From contig VUYT01000017.1 of the NCBI GenBank assembly GCA_008802785.1, forward strand, positions 1 to 64,000: a stretch of 64,000 bases of DNA. Reading direction: 5' to 3'. Below the pieces are notes generated by a model. It made no database searches and had not been told where the DNA came from. It was given only the letters and a program-made list of their open reading frames with translations. This document shows, piece by piece, positions 19,817-31,700 of the stretch. Within the stretch, counting starts at the first letter, position 1, and each line of letters begins with the position of its first letter. The DNA is from Symmetrospora coprosmae. Taxonomy: Eukaryota; Basidiomycota; Cystobasidiomycetes; Symmetrosporaceae. The position numbers and the translations under genes are program-made.

Positions 19817-21539
19817 ATGCCGTTCCAGAAGAGCACGAAGACGGGTTAGTGCTGCTTGCTGCTGCGCTGCCGCTGCATTGGTGCCGCCTCCATCCGGGTC
19901 CAGCCAGGAGGGAACAGGGAGGAGAATTGGGAGAGCACAGGGAAAAGCAGCGGCAAAGTGGCATAGCGCGCCACAGGCAAACAGGAGACAGCAGCTGGCA
20001 CGGAGTGAGCAGCGTGGGCGTAGCGCTCCACAGGTTGCCGTTCGCCTCGAGCAGCTGCTTCCTGGCACTCCAGTATCTGCTGGGCGAAAGTGTCGGGCTG
20101 GCACCTGAGGCACTCAAGTCGCGGGAAGGACGCTCCTGGCTGGAGTTGGAGGAGGAACAGCACGCACAGGTATCCCAACCCAGTGAGACAGGGATGCTGA
20201 CATGCTATCGGCGTTCGGCGCTTTTCAATCGCCAACAGACCAGTACTTCTCCCGGTATCAGGTCAAGTACCGCCGCCGCAGGTGAGCGCTCAGCATCTTT
20301 TGAGGCTATCCTCCGCTCGCTCTCTTCGACGTGCACATACCATCCTCCACATCTACACGATGATCCAATTATCTTAGCATAGTTCAACCGAAAGGGAGAC
20401 AGAGATCCTGTCGACCTGCTGCGGACAAACACAGCACCATCTAACGTCTTTCGCTCCTATCTGATCTCATCTCACACCTACATCCCTGTGTGCACGCGTG
20501 GAGAGAGGGTGTGGAGCAGAGCCCCTCCTGGCGCCAGATCGGTCAGCTGACTTCGTGCTTCTTCTTCTGCTCAAAAGAGAGGGAAAGACCGACTACTATG
20601 CCCGCAAGCGTCTCGTGACCCAGGCAAAGAACAAGTACAACTCGCCAAAGTACCGCCTCGTCGTCCGCTTCACCAACAAGGACATTGTCGCCCAGATCGT
20701 CTACGCCAAGATCGCCGGTGATGTCGTCCTCACCTCTGCCTACGCGCACGAGCTCCCCCGATACGGCATCAAGCACGGTCTTACCAACTGGTCTGCTGGT
20801 GCGTTCACAACGCTCTCCATGCTAGTCGGGTCATTTGCTGACAACCACCTACCACATCTGCAGCCTACGCTCTCGGTCTCCTTGTTGCCCGACGTGCACT
20901 CACCAAGCTTGGCCTCGCCGACAAGTACGAGGGCGTCACCGAGCCCGAGGGCGAGATGAGCCTGACTGAGCACGCCGACGAGGAGGGACCCCGGCCATTC
21001 AAATGCTTCTTGGATGCCGGTCTCAAGCGAACCTCCACCGGAAGCCGAGTCTTTGGTGTCCTCAAGGGCGCTTCGGACGGCGGCATCCTGATTCCCCACA
21101 ACGAGAAGCGATTCCCCGGGTACGACCCAGAAGGCAAGGAGCTCGATAGCGAGGTCCTCCGCAAGTACATTGTGCGTTGGCATTGCGCCCTCCCAGGTCT
21201 GCTTGTCTTCGCGCTCTAAAAGCTAACCGCATTCCAACGCATCCCCAGTTCGGAGGTCACGTCGCCGAGTACATGGAGTCCCTCGAGGAGGAGGATGACG
21301 AGCGGTTCAAGAAGCAGTTTGCCAGCTACCTGGCTGACGACATTGGATCGGACGACATGGAGGAGATCTACGCCGAGGCGCACAAGCAGATCCGCGAGTC
21401 GCCCGAGGCGCAGTCCAAGCAGCGTAGCCAGGCCGACCTCGAGGCGTACAAGTCGGCGAGCAAGAAGTACTACAAGCCCAAGCTCACGTACGACCAGAGG
21501 AAGGAGCGTGTCCAGGAGAAGATTGCCGCCTTCCGGTGA
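19817..21539 (+). CDS. RPL5: 60S ribosomal protein L5 (uL18)
   Basis: Exons 19817-19844, 20239-20281, 20578-20798, 20864-21171 and 21249-21539 give 296 aa, the normal length. It starts [20 protein letters not shown] and continues [19 protein letters not shown], all typical of eukaryotic L5. Later signatures are [64 protein letters not shown] and the basic C-terminus. L5 binds 5S rRNA with L11 and joins the central protuberance of the large subunit. The first exon codes only nine residues and is followed by long introns (394 and 296 nt), much longer than the others in the window; early long introns are common in fungal ribosomal protein genes. Confidence 0.96.
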
Positions 21540-22149
21540 GTCAGCCTGCGCTGTTGGACGCGCTTTCGCTCCACGCGAGCAGCCATTTACTGACTACTGC
21601 TCGGGCTTATCGCTGCATTCAGCAAGGGAGACCTCTAAGCTGTTCGCTTGGCTTCCTTCTGGTCATCAACCTAAAACTTTCCCGTCTCCGGGAGGGTGGC
21701 GGACTTGTTGCAAGCTTCTGGGAGCTGGAGATCTGCGTCCGAACAACCGATGCGAGTCACATCTGTCTCTGTCTTGTTCTGCTGTCGTACTTTCCTGTCT
21801 GTCCATGGCTGCAACGGATTCTGCCACTCCTTCTGCGCGCTTTCGTTCTATCGCTGGTCTATTGCCATGCTGCCTGGTCCGGCCCGCACTTGCAGTGCAT
21901 GGTCTCCTTTGAGGGCATCTCCTGTTCTCGCTGTCCTGCTAGTGACCTCTCCCGTGTAAATTGTCAGGAGCTGCCCTAGATTTGCCCCGTCTCCAATTCG
22001 CCACCCTCGCCTGGCTGACTCCCTCCACCCCGGCTGCAGGCGGCGAAGAGGCTCCTCCTCCCTTCTTTCCCTGCTTCGTCCCAACACCTCTTCAACAGCC
22101 CAAGACGTATAGTGAGAGCCTAGTCAATATCATCCTAATCGCCATCACA
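21540..22149. other. Intergenic between RPL5 and NFS1
   Basis: Same-strand gap of about 0.6 kb holding the RPL5 3' UTR and NFS1 promoter and leader. The NFS1 frame stays open upstream of its ATG, but no homology or nearer start supports extending it. Confidence 0.4.
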
Positions 22150-23896
22150 ATGCTCTCTGCAGCATCAGCATCGACGTCCTCGGTAGCCGCAGTCATGGCT
22201 TCCACATCGAGGCGCGCCCTCCTGCGATCCTTCTCCTCGGCCGCAGCAGCGCCTCGATTCCAACCTTCTTCCATAGCAACCAGCTCGGCCGCTCCCTGCT
22301 CAGCCTGCTACGGTGCCAGAGCAAGTCCTGCGTCTTCTTCGTCCTCCGCACCCTCCTTGTCGTTGTCGTCGGCCCCCTTTGCCCGCCGCGGCTATGCGAC
22401 CGCCACCGCCCCAAGATCGATGGCCACAGTCGTCAACTCGCCAGAGCAGCGGGCGCCGCGCTCGACGAGCGACAAGATCAGGGTGGACGAGCTCAACACT
22501 GCGCGGCCCGAGCCGGTCGTGCTCCACCCCATCAAGGAGGGTGCGGTGGATGAGGCCGTCAAGAGCCTGCGCGAGGACATTGGGCGGCCAATCTACCTCG
22601 ACATGCAGGCGACGACGCCCGTCGACCCGCGCGTGCTCGACGCCATGCTGCCCTTCATGACGAACCAGTTTGGGAACCCGCACAGCCGCACGCATGCGTA
22701 CGGGTGGGAGACGGAAAAAGCCGTCGAGGAGGCCCGCGAGCACATTGCAGATCTCATTGGTGCCGGGCCCAAGGACATTATCTTCACTTCGGGAGCGACC
22801 GAGAGCAACAATATGGCCATCAAGGGCGTGGCGCGCTTCTACGGCCGCGGGGAGGGCACCAAGGCGCGCAAGCATGTCATCACCCTACAGACGGAGCACA
22901 AGTGTGTCCTCGATAGCTGCCGGATCCTCCAAGACGAAGGATTCGACGTCACGTATTTGCCGGTGCAGAAGGATGGCAAGGTCGATCTCGCCGAGCTCGA
23001 GGCTGCCATCCGCCCAGACACATGCCTCGTGTCCATCATGGCCGTCAACAATGAGATTGGCACCATCCAGCCGCTTGAAGAGATTGGCGCGCTCATCAAG
23101 CGCAAGAACAAGAACACCTTCTTCCACACGGACGCTGCGCAGGCTGTTGGCAAGATCCCCATCGATGTTGATGCGTGCAAGATCGACGTCATGAGCATCA
23201 GCGGGCACAAGCTGTACGGCCCCAAGGGCGTTGGCGCGGCGTACGTCCGCCGTCGTCCGCGCGTCCGCCTCGAGCCCATCATCAACGGTGGAGGGCAGGA
23301 GCGCGGCCTCCGATCCGGAACCGTCCCTGCACCCCTGTGTGTCGGCCTCGGCGAGGCGGCGCGCATCGCAAAGCGCGAGATGAAGTTTGACCACGAGCAC
23401 GTCAAGCGCCTCAGTGACCGCCTCCTCAACGGCGTCATGGAGAAGTGCGAGTCGATTGAGCGGAACGGAGCCACGGACGGCTACGCCGGATGGTGGGTTC
23501 CATCTTCTTCTCGGTACTCTGTCCGAACTCGAGTCGAGTCTCGGGCCCTGACACACTTTGCTCATGCACTCCCTCGTTGCCGTGCGCAGCCTCAACCTCT
23601 CGTTCTCGTTTGTCGAGGGCGAGTCGTTCCTCATGGCCATGAAGGACATTGCCCTCTCTTCGGGTTCCGCGTGCACGTCGGCGTCGCTCGAGCCGTCGTA
23701 CGTGCTGCGCGCGCTCGGCGCCGAGGAGGACATGGCGCATTCGAGCATCCGGTTCGGCATTGGCCGCTTCACCACCGAGGGCGAGGTCGACTTTGTCACG
23801 AGCAAGATTGTCGACATTGTCACGCGCCTGCGCGACCTCAGCCCGCTCTGGGAGATGCACCAGGAGGGCATCGACATCAAGACGATCAACTGGTGA
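22150..23896 (+). CDS. NFS1: Cysteine desulfurase, mitochondrial
   Basis: Exons 22150-23492 and 23590-23896 give 549 aa. The N-terminal about 95 residues are rich in Ser/Ala/Arg, as in a mitochondrial presequence. The enzyme then follows NFS1 throughout: [70 protein letters not shown], the PLP lysine in [12 protein letters not shown] (about Lys354), [13 protein letters not shown], and the persulfide cysteine in [15 protein letters not shown] (about Cys476). It takes sulfur from cysteine for Fe-S cluster assembly with Isd11 and Isu1 and for tRNA thiolation. The single intron sits just before [12 protein letters not shown]. The long serine-rich front makes it longer than the yeast protein of about 500 residues. 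Confidence 0.97.
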
Positions 23897-24351
23897 GTGC
23901 CTTCTCTCCCGTGCCTGGGTGGCGGATGCATATGTGCGAGCAGGCGACATGGGCTGAGGTCTGATTTTGCATGTCCGTAGGTCACAACACTAGGCGTAGA
24001 CTGGACAGGGCGCCTGCTGTGCAGATATGAGGCACCTTGTATACCTAGCGAGAGGATCAATGTGCGGGCTGAGCTAGCCAGGGCTTGCGGGATGAGTCTG
24101 CTATCGCTTGGTCTGTTTCGTCTGGGCCTACCTTGCGTCGCCGTCCCTGCAGGCAGCCTCTATCGACAAGCCGCTGCTGCTGAACAACGTGAGGTGCCTG
24201 CCGACAGGACGACCCCCTTGGAGCAGCCGGCCGCTTGTGTAACGCTCTCCTCAGGCTGGTCTGTGCTTCCCGGACGCACGAGTCGTTGATCTTGGGAGAG
24301 CTGTCGTGTGCCCAGCCATTGTATGGATTGTCGATGTCTTGATGGTCGCCG
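23897..24351. other. Convergent 3' region, NFS1 / UXT-like gene
   Basis: About 0.45 kb between facing stop codons. Short frames on both strands lack support; a minus-strand frame across NFS1 is an antisense shadow. Confidence 0.35.
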
Positions 24352-25161
24352 CTACCGCAGCTGCTGAAGAAGCTCGTCCATCTGCGCCATGTCCATCTTG
24401 AGCTCAGCCTCGAGTCCCTTTATCCGATCTTTGACGCGCTCCCTGTACGTGACCGCAGCGATGGCAGGGTGTGTGTCAGTCTTCTCTTTCATGCGTGCGA
24501 CAGCTGACTAGACAAGGCACACACAAGGCTCTGCAGGCAGACGATACCATGTCAGAAATCACCAGGATTCACATAGACAGGCAAGCTGCTGCGCCTGCGA
24601 GCAAAGGCGCATCCACTCACACGCGCAGAAAGTTATCCCTCCGCTGCGCATACGCAACAGCCTCTTCCAGCTCGAGCTCGACGTGTGCCCCTTCCAGACC
24701 GAGCGAGACGATGAAGCTCTCTGTGTCTTGTCTGCGGGAAGGGAACGAGTACGGCCACCCTCAGCGACGTCGCTACTGACGGGCTAGGATGATGAGCGGG
24801 CGAGAACGCACATTTCGGTCTTTACGAAGAAACCCTCTGCGAGCTCGGTGTGCCCGGATAGGGTGTTCTGCCCGTTCTTGCGCCGCTTCCGGACGTCGAG
24901 CAGAGTCCGCTGGAGGTTCTCGCTGCGTGCCGCGGGCACCCGCAGACCGACGTCAGTTCAGCAGGAAAACATCGCACAGGACTGCGGTGTTGTGTATGCG
25001 CCGGGACGCACGCACCACTCTGCGAGCTGCAGCTCGAGGACGGCGCGCTCGTGCAGGAACCGGGGCAGGGCGAGGTCGGACGGGATGCGGTCGCGCGGGT
25101 CAGAGTGGGACGGCCGGGTCGGCGGGTCTGGGCGGAGGAAGATGGTGGATGGGATGGACAT
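24352..25161 (-). CDS. UXT: UXT-like alpha-class prefoldin
   Basis: Exons 25016-25161, 24812-24922, 24621-24731 and 24352-24442 give 152 aa (human UXT is 157). The protein is two helices around a beta hairpin. The N-terminal helix is PRFLHERAVLELQLAEW..ENLQRTLLDVRKR, the hairpin is ELAEGFFVKTE followed by FIVSLGLEGAHVELELEEA, and the C-terminal coil ends LKMDMAQMDELLQQLR. The FFV..T...V.LG.G..VEL.L.EA pattern is diagnostic of UXT within the alpha-prefoldins. UXT sits in the R2TP/prefoldin-like complex that helps assemble RNA polymerases and PIKK kinases; this is family knowledge. All four junctions keep phase (2, 2, 2). The N-terminal about 30 residues are proline-rich and not conserved. Confidence 0.82.
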
Positions 25162-25765
25162 GCTGAGAATAGGCAGAGGGAGTGGGCGGGCGGGAGAGGC
25201 TGCTGCAGTGTGAGCGAGTGTGCGGCGTGCTGGACCACGGCACCGTCAAGGTGGCAAAAGAGTTGGCAAGGCTATGATGGTCCGCTTCGAAGGTCCGCGA
25301 TCCCCTGAAAGACGGGCAGACTTGACGGGGATGCTCCTGCTGCTCTTGCTGTATCTGCTCTTGCCGTTGCCGTTGCTGTTGCTGTGGTACGGAGAAGAGC
25401 TGCCTGCCTGGATTCCCTCTCCTGCCCTGCCCTGCCCTGCCCTGCCCTGCCTGCGCCGCCAACGCTCTTCCCTTCTCTTCCTCTGCGTACCGTGCACGGG
25501 AGCACGCAGCATCGGAGGATATACACACACGGCGAGATGCAGTAGCTTGCGCAGACAGTACTAGTACAACTTCGGATCCCGCTCGTCCTTCAAGCCCCGG
25601 CAGCGACAACAAGGAAACGCGACCCTTTACGCGCGACGCAGGACGCAGGCGCGGGACGAGGACGTCGACGGGGAATGAGTGGAGCGCACAGAGACTCGGA
25701 CAAGGACAAAGGAGCAGCAGCGACGCATCGACGGTGACGGTGACGGTCAAGGCCGCGGTGACAAG
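25162..25765. promoter_or_regulatory. Divergent promoter, UXT / TFC3
   Basis: About 0.6 kb between two start codons. It contains a (CCTGC)6 microsatellite and a GTTGCC/GCTGTTGCTG-rich tract (about 25358-25386). Both genes serve RNA polymerase biology, so co-regulation is possible but not shown. No coding frame is supported. Confidence 0.4.
25421..25450 (+). repeat. (CCTGC)6 microsatellite
   Basis: Six uninterrupted copies of a 5-nt unit in the intergenic region. Likely variable in copy number between strains. Confidence 0.85.
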
Positions 25766-28700
25766 ATGGACGACCTGCTCCATTTCCTGCGTGGCGAGAT
25801 TGCCATGGATGGCGATGATGGTGAGTGCCATGCCATGCGAGCGAGTCAGAGCAGACGAGCCCGGCCAGCGACACAACAAACAGCACACACAGAGCGCGAA
25901 GGGAAAGCTGCGTCTCGTAGAGACCCGTCGCGCGTCTACACTTTCCTGCACGTGTGTGTGTGTGTGTCCACAGTCCTGGTCGCAGTCACCGTGTTCAAAG
26001 CCCTCCTGCGACCTTGCGCAAGGATAAACGGGCGTATCTGCTCACAAAAGCTTCCACACACAAACACAATCATTGCGCACACCTTCGCTTCCATTTGCTG
26101 ATCTACGTTGCACCTCGTTCCTGCACATCCCTGTCCCACCTTCTAAAACTCCGCTTCCACCTCCGCGCCCTGCCCGGACCCCACCGCACAAAAGGCACGC
26201 CCGTCTCGCGACTCGATACCTTCATCGAGACACACTATACTAGGCTGCAGGAAAGGGACGACGAAAGCTGGGACGACGAGGACGAGGATGAGGACGGTGA
26301 TGACACCGACCGCAGGAAGCAGAACGTCGACGAGGCCTTCAAGGACTTCGTGTGGAGACAACTGTGCAACTTGCCAGAGATCAAGGTGGCACACCTCAAG
26401 AAGCCGGGAGAGACCATCGCCGCACCTTCTGGCAGGGATGCCAGCGAATCCGCCCAGTCGGGCCCGAAAGCAGGCGACGCGAGCATCGTGCCTGATCAGA
26501 GCGCGGACCCTTCTCTTGATCCAGCTCTGGCGGGCCACTCATCATCATCGTCTACCTCGCTCGCACTTCAGCCACAGCAAGATCGGTCTGGCGAGCTCGA
26601 CAGCGCCGCCAACTCCTCCTTCCTCCTGCCGCCCCTCCCGCCGCGACCTTTAGACGACCCCAGCACGAACGCCGCCCCGGCCGACGCCAATTCAAGCATG
26701 GCCATGGTCATCTTCAAGGACGCGCCCGAGGCGACGCCAAAGAACAAGAAAGGGGCCGTATCCACGACCGTGCGCGCCAAGAGGGAGCTGAAGGCCGAGC
26801 GCAGCGCCACGGGAAAGGGCATGAAGGCCCGAGATGCCCGCTTGGCCGGCGACGAGTACGAGTTCTGCGAGCTTTCGCCCGAAGAGAGGGCGCACAGCTC
26901 GAGGGCAGACCTCCTGGCCCGCTACGGCCCAGAGAGGCTGCGAGTCGCGGCAGACCCCGAAAGCTGCTATGCTTCCCTGACTGGCAGTCACGAGAGGGTG
27001 AGGATGCCGTCAGCGCACACGACTGCAGAGCAACCGGCTGACCATCTGTGACATTCGACCTGGAATTTCCTCTTCGTGCCCTGTGCAGCGCTCCAAGCTT
27101 ACCCACCATTCCTACCAGATCCTTCAGGCTATCGCCAGAGGCAGGGAGGATGGAAAAACTGTCATTCAGCTCGGGAAGGAGTTTGACCACGATCAGAAAT
27201 CACTGTTTCATTTTGTAAAGAATCTGCTCGACATGGGATTGATGTGAGTGCGCTGGACTCGGCGGCGCATAACAAGGAGCATAGACCTCTGAACCCATTC
27301 ATTCTTCGTTCTCCAAGTGTCAAGCTCAAGATATCAGACAAGAAGTCGACAACCTCTCGCTGCATCCACCGTCACTACCTCGAGACATCAAAGCACTGGG
27401 CACTCTGGCAGACAAAGGATCTCGGCTCCACCGAGCCGCGCACCGCCGGTGCCGACGAGGAGGAAGACGAGGACGACGTCGCGCCGCCTGCCATAATGTC
27501 CATCCTCACTGTCGCGCATGTCAACGGCAACGAGCCCCTTGTCCGAGCTCGCATCCTCGCCGCGCTCCGCCGCGAGCCAGATCACATCCTACCGCACTTG
27601 GACATCGTCTTTAAGATCGGCTTCACGCATCGCCCGCACAAGATGGTGCGCCGCCGAATCAACCGGATCATCGTATCAATGGTCAATCAGGGCCTGATTG
27701 AGAAAATTGGAGTAGCACGCGATTTTCACAGGGGCGAGCAGAGTTGCATCAGACTCCTTGAAAGTTCGCATACAGGGGAAGGACAGGACGCTACGGCGGG
27801 CGCCGAATCTGCTATCGAGGAGCGACCCAACTTCCTTGCTACACTGGCCGTCGAGAAGCAGATTGTTGATCTCCTTGCCGAAGCAGGAGCCAGCGGCCTC
27901 ACCATCCGCGAACTGCGCTCGGGCCTCGGCGACCTGAATGTGCGGATCCTCGAGACGATCTTGTCAAAGCACGAGCGGGCTGAGCACCCGCCGCACTTGT
28001 GCGACTTTGCGATCCACAGCGTGCTCGAGATTGTCGGACGCGAGAAGCGGCTGCGCTGGTTCACGATTGCCGGGTACAAGGAGCGGTGCCGCCTGGACGG
28101 GCTGAGCGACCTCGCCGACACGGTCAAGTTTTCGCACCCGGCCGAGGCCGGCGGGTGGTCGGCGCTCGAGTCGCTCGGCTTCTACGAGACGCCCGGCGCA
28201 TTTGACACGTACGCCGACAGCTGGGACTCGAGCAGCAAGGGCATTGATAGGTACGCCGCGTACCCGGAGGGCGTCCCAGGCAACGGCAAGAAGAAGCCGC
28301 GCGCAAAGAGCTCGTACCCGACTGGACAGCGCAGGACTGCGGACGGCAGGCCCCTCGGCCGCCCACGGGGCAGCACCAAGGCTGCAAAGCTGGAAGCCGC
28401 GTATGCCGAGGGGGACATCACCCTCGAGGAATACGAGAAGCAGAAGGCGCTCCTGCCAAGGTACAGGAAGACGACAGACGATCTTGAACGTGAGAAGCTA
28501 GAACGCGAGGCGCAGAAGGTCGCCTTCGTTGCAGCTGCTGTGGCGGATGGCAAGTCTGCAGAAGAGGCCGAAGCGGCATGGGAGGAAGCAGAAAACGCAA
28601 AGCGGGCTGCTCTGGGAAAGAGAAAGCGTGGAGCGTCTGGGTCAGCTGTACCGGTCGGGGCGGAGGAAGATGGCGCTCAGGAAGAGGAGCAAGAGGAGGA

Positions 28701-31700
28701 CTTTAGCGAAAGCGAGTTGGGCGCACCCGGCACGCCGGCCATGAGCGACAGCAGCACTCCAGGCCCAAAGCGGCCAGGGCGACCGAAGAAACCGCCGAGA
28801 CCCAAGCTCGCACCGGACGGCACGCCCTTCCCGCCTCCCGTCAAAGGACGTCCGCGAAAGTATCCCGTTGGCACAACGTCCAGAGAGCGCGCGAAGATAC
28901 TAGCAGAGAGCAGGATCGCAATGGGTCTTCCTCCCAGGGCGCCCAAGTCCCGGGCGAAGAAGTCGAACGAGGGTGAGGCGTCAACTGACGGGTGGCTTGG
29001 AAACGGAAAAGCGGGCCCGGCGAACAAGCCCAAAGAGCCGAAGCCGCGAGCGAAGAAACAGAAGGAGGGCGAGACGCCTGATGGGAATGTTGCAGCTGGA
29101 GAAGGAGGTGGTACCGACCCACAGAAGAAGCCGAGGAAGCCTCGAGCGAAGAAGCAGAAGACCGATGACGCTGCTGCGGACGAGGCCGGCGCCACCGCGG
29201 ATGCTTCCGCCGGCACTCCGAATGGCCAGGGTGTAGCTGCACCGACAAAGAAGCCCAGGGCAAAGAAGGCGAAGAAGGGCGAGGCCGATGCGGACGGTGC
29301 ATCAGCACAGAGGGGTGCAGGCGCCCCGGCAATTATTGACCTGACGGCTGGACCATCCATACCGGCATCTGTATACGCGCACGTCCGGCAAGCAGCTGGT
29401 GGTCAGGACCAGGCGAAGGCGACCAATGCCACGCCTGCTGAAGTCGTGGATGTCAACAAGCACTCGGAAGCTCGTGGGACCAGGCAGCAGACACCGCAGC
29501 AGCAGCAGACGACGCAGCAGCAGGCTGAATCCCTTCTCCGGCACCTCCATCCGGCCACCGCCGATAGTCAAAGGACCGTTGAACAGCCACGGTCAGGGCC
29601 ATCTCAGCCGGTCCCGCCGCTCCCGGCATCCTCCGAGCCAGCTCCGGCAGATTTCCCTGCAGCTCCCGCGGAGGTGCCTCAGCAGACATCTCGCAACATC
29701 CAGGCGGTGCTCTCGCCACCTCGCGGAGAGCAGGAAGTTCACATGGCGAGACCAGCAACGCCTGCCGCCGGTCCTGAAGCGCAAGCGCAGACAGGATGCG
29801 ACCAAGAGCTGCATCTCGCGGTGCAGGCGTCTTCATCGCAGACGTCTCCAGCCCAGCCTGTTGCTGGTCAGTCAGCGACAGCAGTCAAGGGCCCGAGTGG
29901 CAGCCCTGCTTCGATCCGGCAGGCTTCACTCCGCACATCCGACGGCATCGAGCAGTCCACCCCCGCGATGAGACACAGGAGGCGCTCGTCACTGAGCTCA
30001 CAGCCCTCCGGCAGGCCTGACTTTGTCGATAAGCTGCCACCATCGGGAAGGCAGCGGCGGGCGAAGCGTTTCCGTGAAGAGTCCGTCAGTGCAAGTACGA
30101 CTGTCTCTATCGATGCTGAGGACGAATCTACGTCGGAAGCAAGGAGGGCAAGGCTCGGGCATCGGGGCGCTTCAGGGGCTGAAGAACTCGAGCCGAAACA
30201 TGGCACTGAGCAGGCTGAGCACTACGAGGCCTTCGCCAATCTTGCACCTGCAACACCGGCGCAGCCCGGCAACGCAACAATGATAATGGATGTTTCCGAT
30301 TCAAGCGTGCTTGGTGACACGACCGCAGACGTTCTAAGAGGAACCGAGACTCCGGCCAGGAGCGCTAGTAAACAGGGGGATAAGAAGCGTAAAGCCGAGC
30401 CTCTTGCGCCAAGCGAGCCTGACGGCCCGCCTCCACCGAAGCGCGGCAGAGGTAGACCCCGCAAGTACCCTCGTACTGGCCCGGACCCAATGAAGCCATT
30501 CAAGTACGGCATCTACCCCAATCTCGTCCTGTATCCGCCTGTGGTGCCGCGAACGCCGCTAGAGCCAGATGCACGCAAGACACGGAGGCAGATCAGGGAG
30601 GAGGGCGGCTCGGCGTCTCCTGCTCCTATCAGCACCGAGCAAGAACCTTCCATGCGCGATCTGCTAAGTCGGTTCAACCAGCCACGACACGCTAGTCCGC
30701 AAGCTCCAGCTTCCCCGCACCTGCCCGCTCCAGATATGCTTTCGGAGGCACAGTCTGAGCCTCCGCCGACGACGCCAGCGATGGTCAATTCTGTAGCTTC
30801 GCCATCATCAACGGCAGCAGCAGAGCCGGAGGATGCAATGCTAATCGATGGCACTTCGGCCATCTCGCAGGATGTGCAGGCCAGCGAGCTTGCAGCATAT
30901 CCATCACTGCCTCCGCTGCCGCCGAGCGTAGGCTACACACTCCCGGAGATGCCGCTTCCCTCGGCAGGAACAACTGCCTTCGCAGGCGCCGACGCTGGAA
31001 TGCTCATCTCGCAGCACAACGGCTCCTTCCCTTCCGATACGCACTTCTTGAACCTCGCAGGCAATGGCGTGCAGAATGGGGCAGGCACGATCGCCTTGAT
31101 TCCCGCCAATACGGTAACAGAGCCCAGCAAGAGTGAGCACTGTGCCTCTTCTATTCACGCCAAGCAGAAGTCAGCTGACGTCGCTCCACCGCAGAACCTG
31201 AGCGCAAGAACTATTCTATCATGATCCACGAGAATGAGCATGCGCTCTCGCTCAAAGAAGCTGGCGGTATTGCGACCGAAGGCTCGCAGTTCACCAAGAT
31301 CTGGCAAGCGTACATGCAGAAGAAGCACGGGTTGGAGCAGCCGCCGAACGCACTCGACCGGCGCACTCACGCCTCTGTTATGCGAGGGCTGCAGACCCGA
31401 GGGCAGGTCAAGCGCACCGTCATCCAGCTGCAAGGCGCAAACGGCAAGATGACGCAAACGGCGGTGTACCACCTCGCCGAAGTCAGCCTTGACGGACCCG
31501 AGATGCAAGCTTTCGCCAAAGCTCTGCAGGACGAAAAGTTCAACATGAACGTCAAGACCAACTGGCTTCCCGGTCGCAAAGTCATCCGCAAGAAAGCAGC
31601 CAAGCCGGAGGACAAGCGTGTCCGCAATCGAGCGGAAAGGTCCGCTCTCCTCGAGGCTAGCATACACTCCGAGATGGACGCACGCGCCTTCTTCGGGCAA

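Noticed and set aside
19468-20382. Plus-strand frame of 304 codons before and through RPL5 intron 1
   Set aside because: Overlaps the first RPL5 exon in another frame and has no conserved pattern.
20282-20577. Possible C/D snoRNA in RPL5 intron 2 (ACGATGATCC)
   Set aside because: Does not fit the C box RUGAUGA and no paired D box with terminal stem was found.
22885-24060. Minus-strand frame of 391 codons
   Set aside because: Antisense shadow of NFS1, whose sense frame is unambiguous.
28677-29360. Minus-strand frame of 227 codons, Ala/Phe/Pro-rich
   Set aside because: Antisense of the KPRAKK repeat region of TFC3; its composition mirrors the lysine-rich sense strand.
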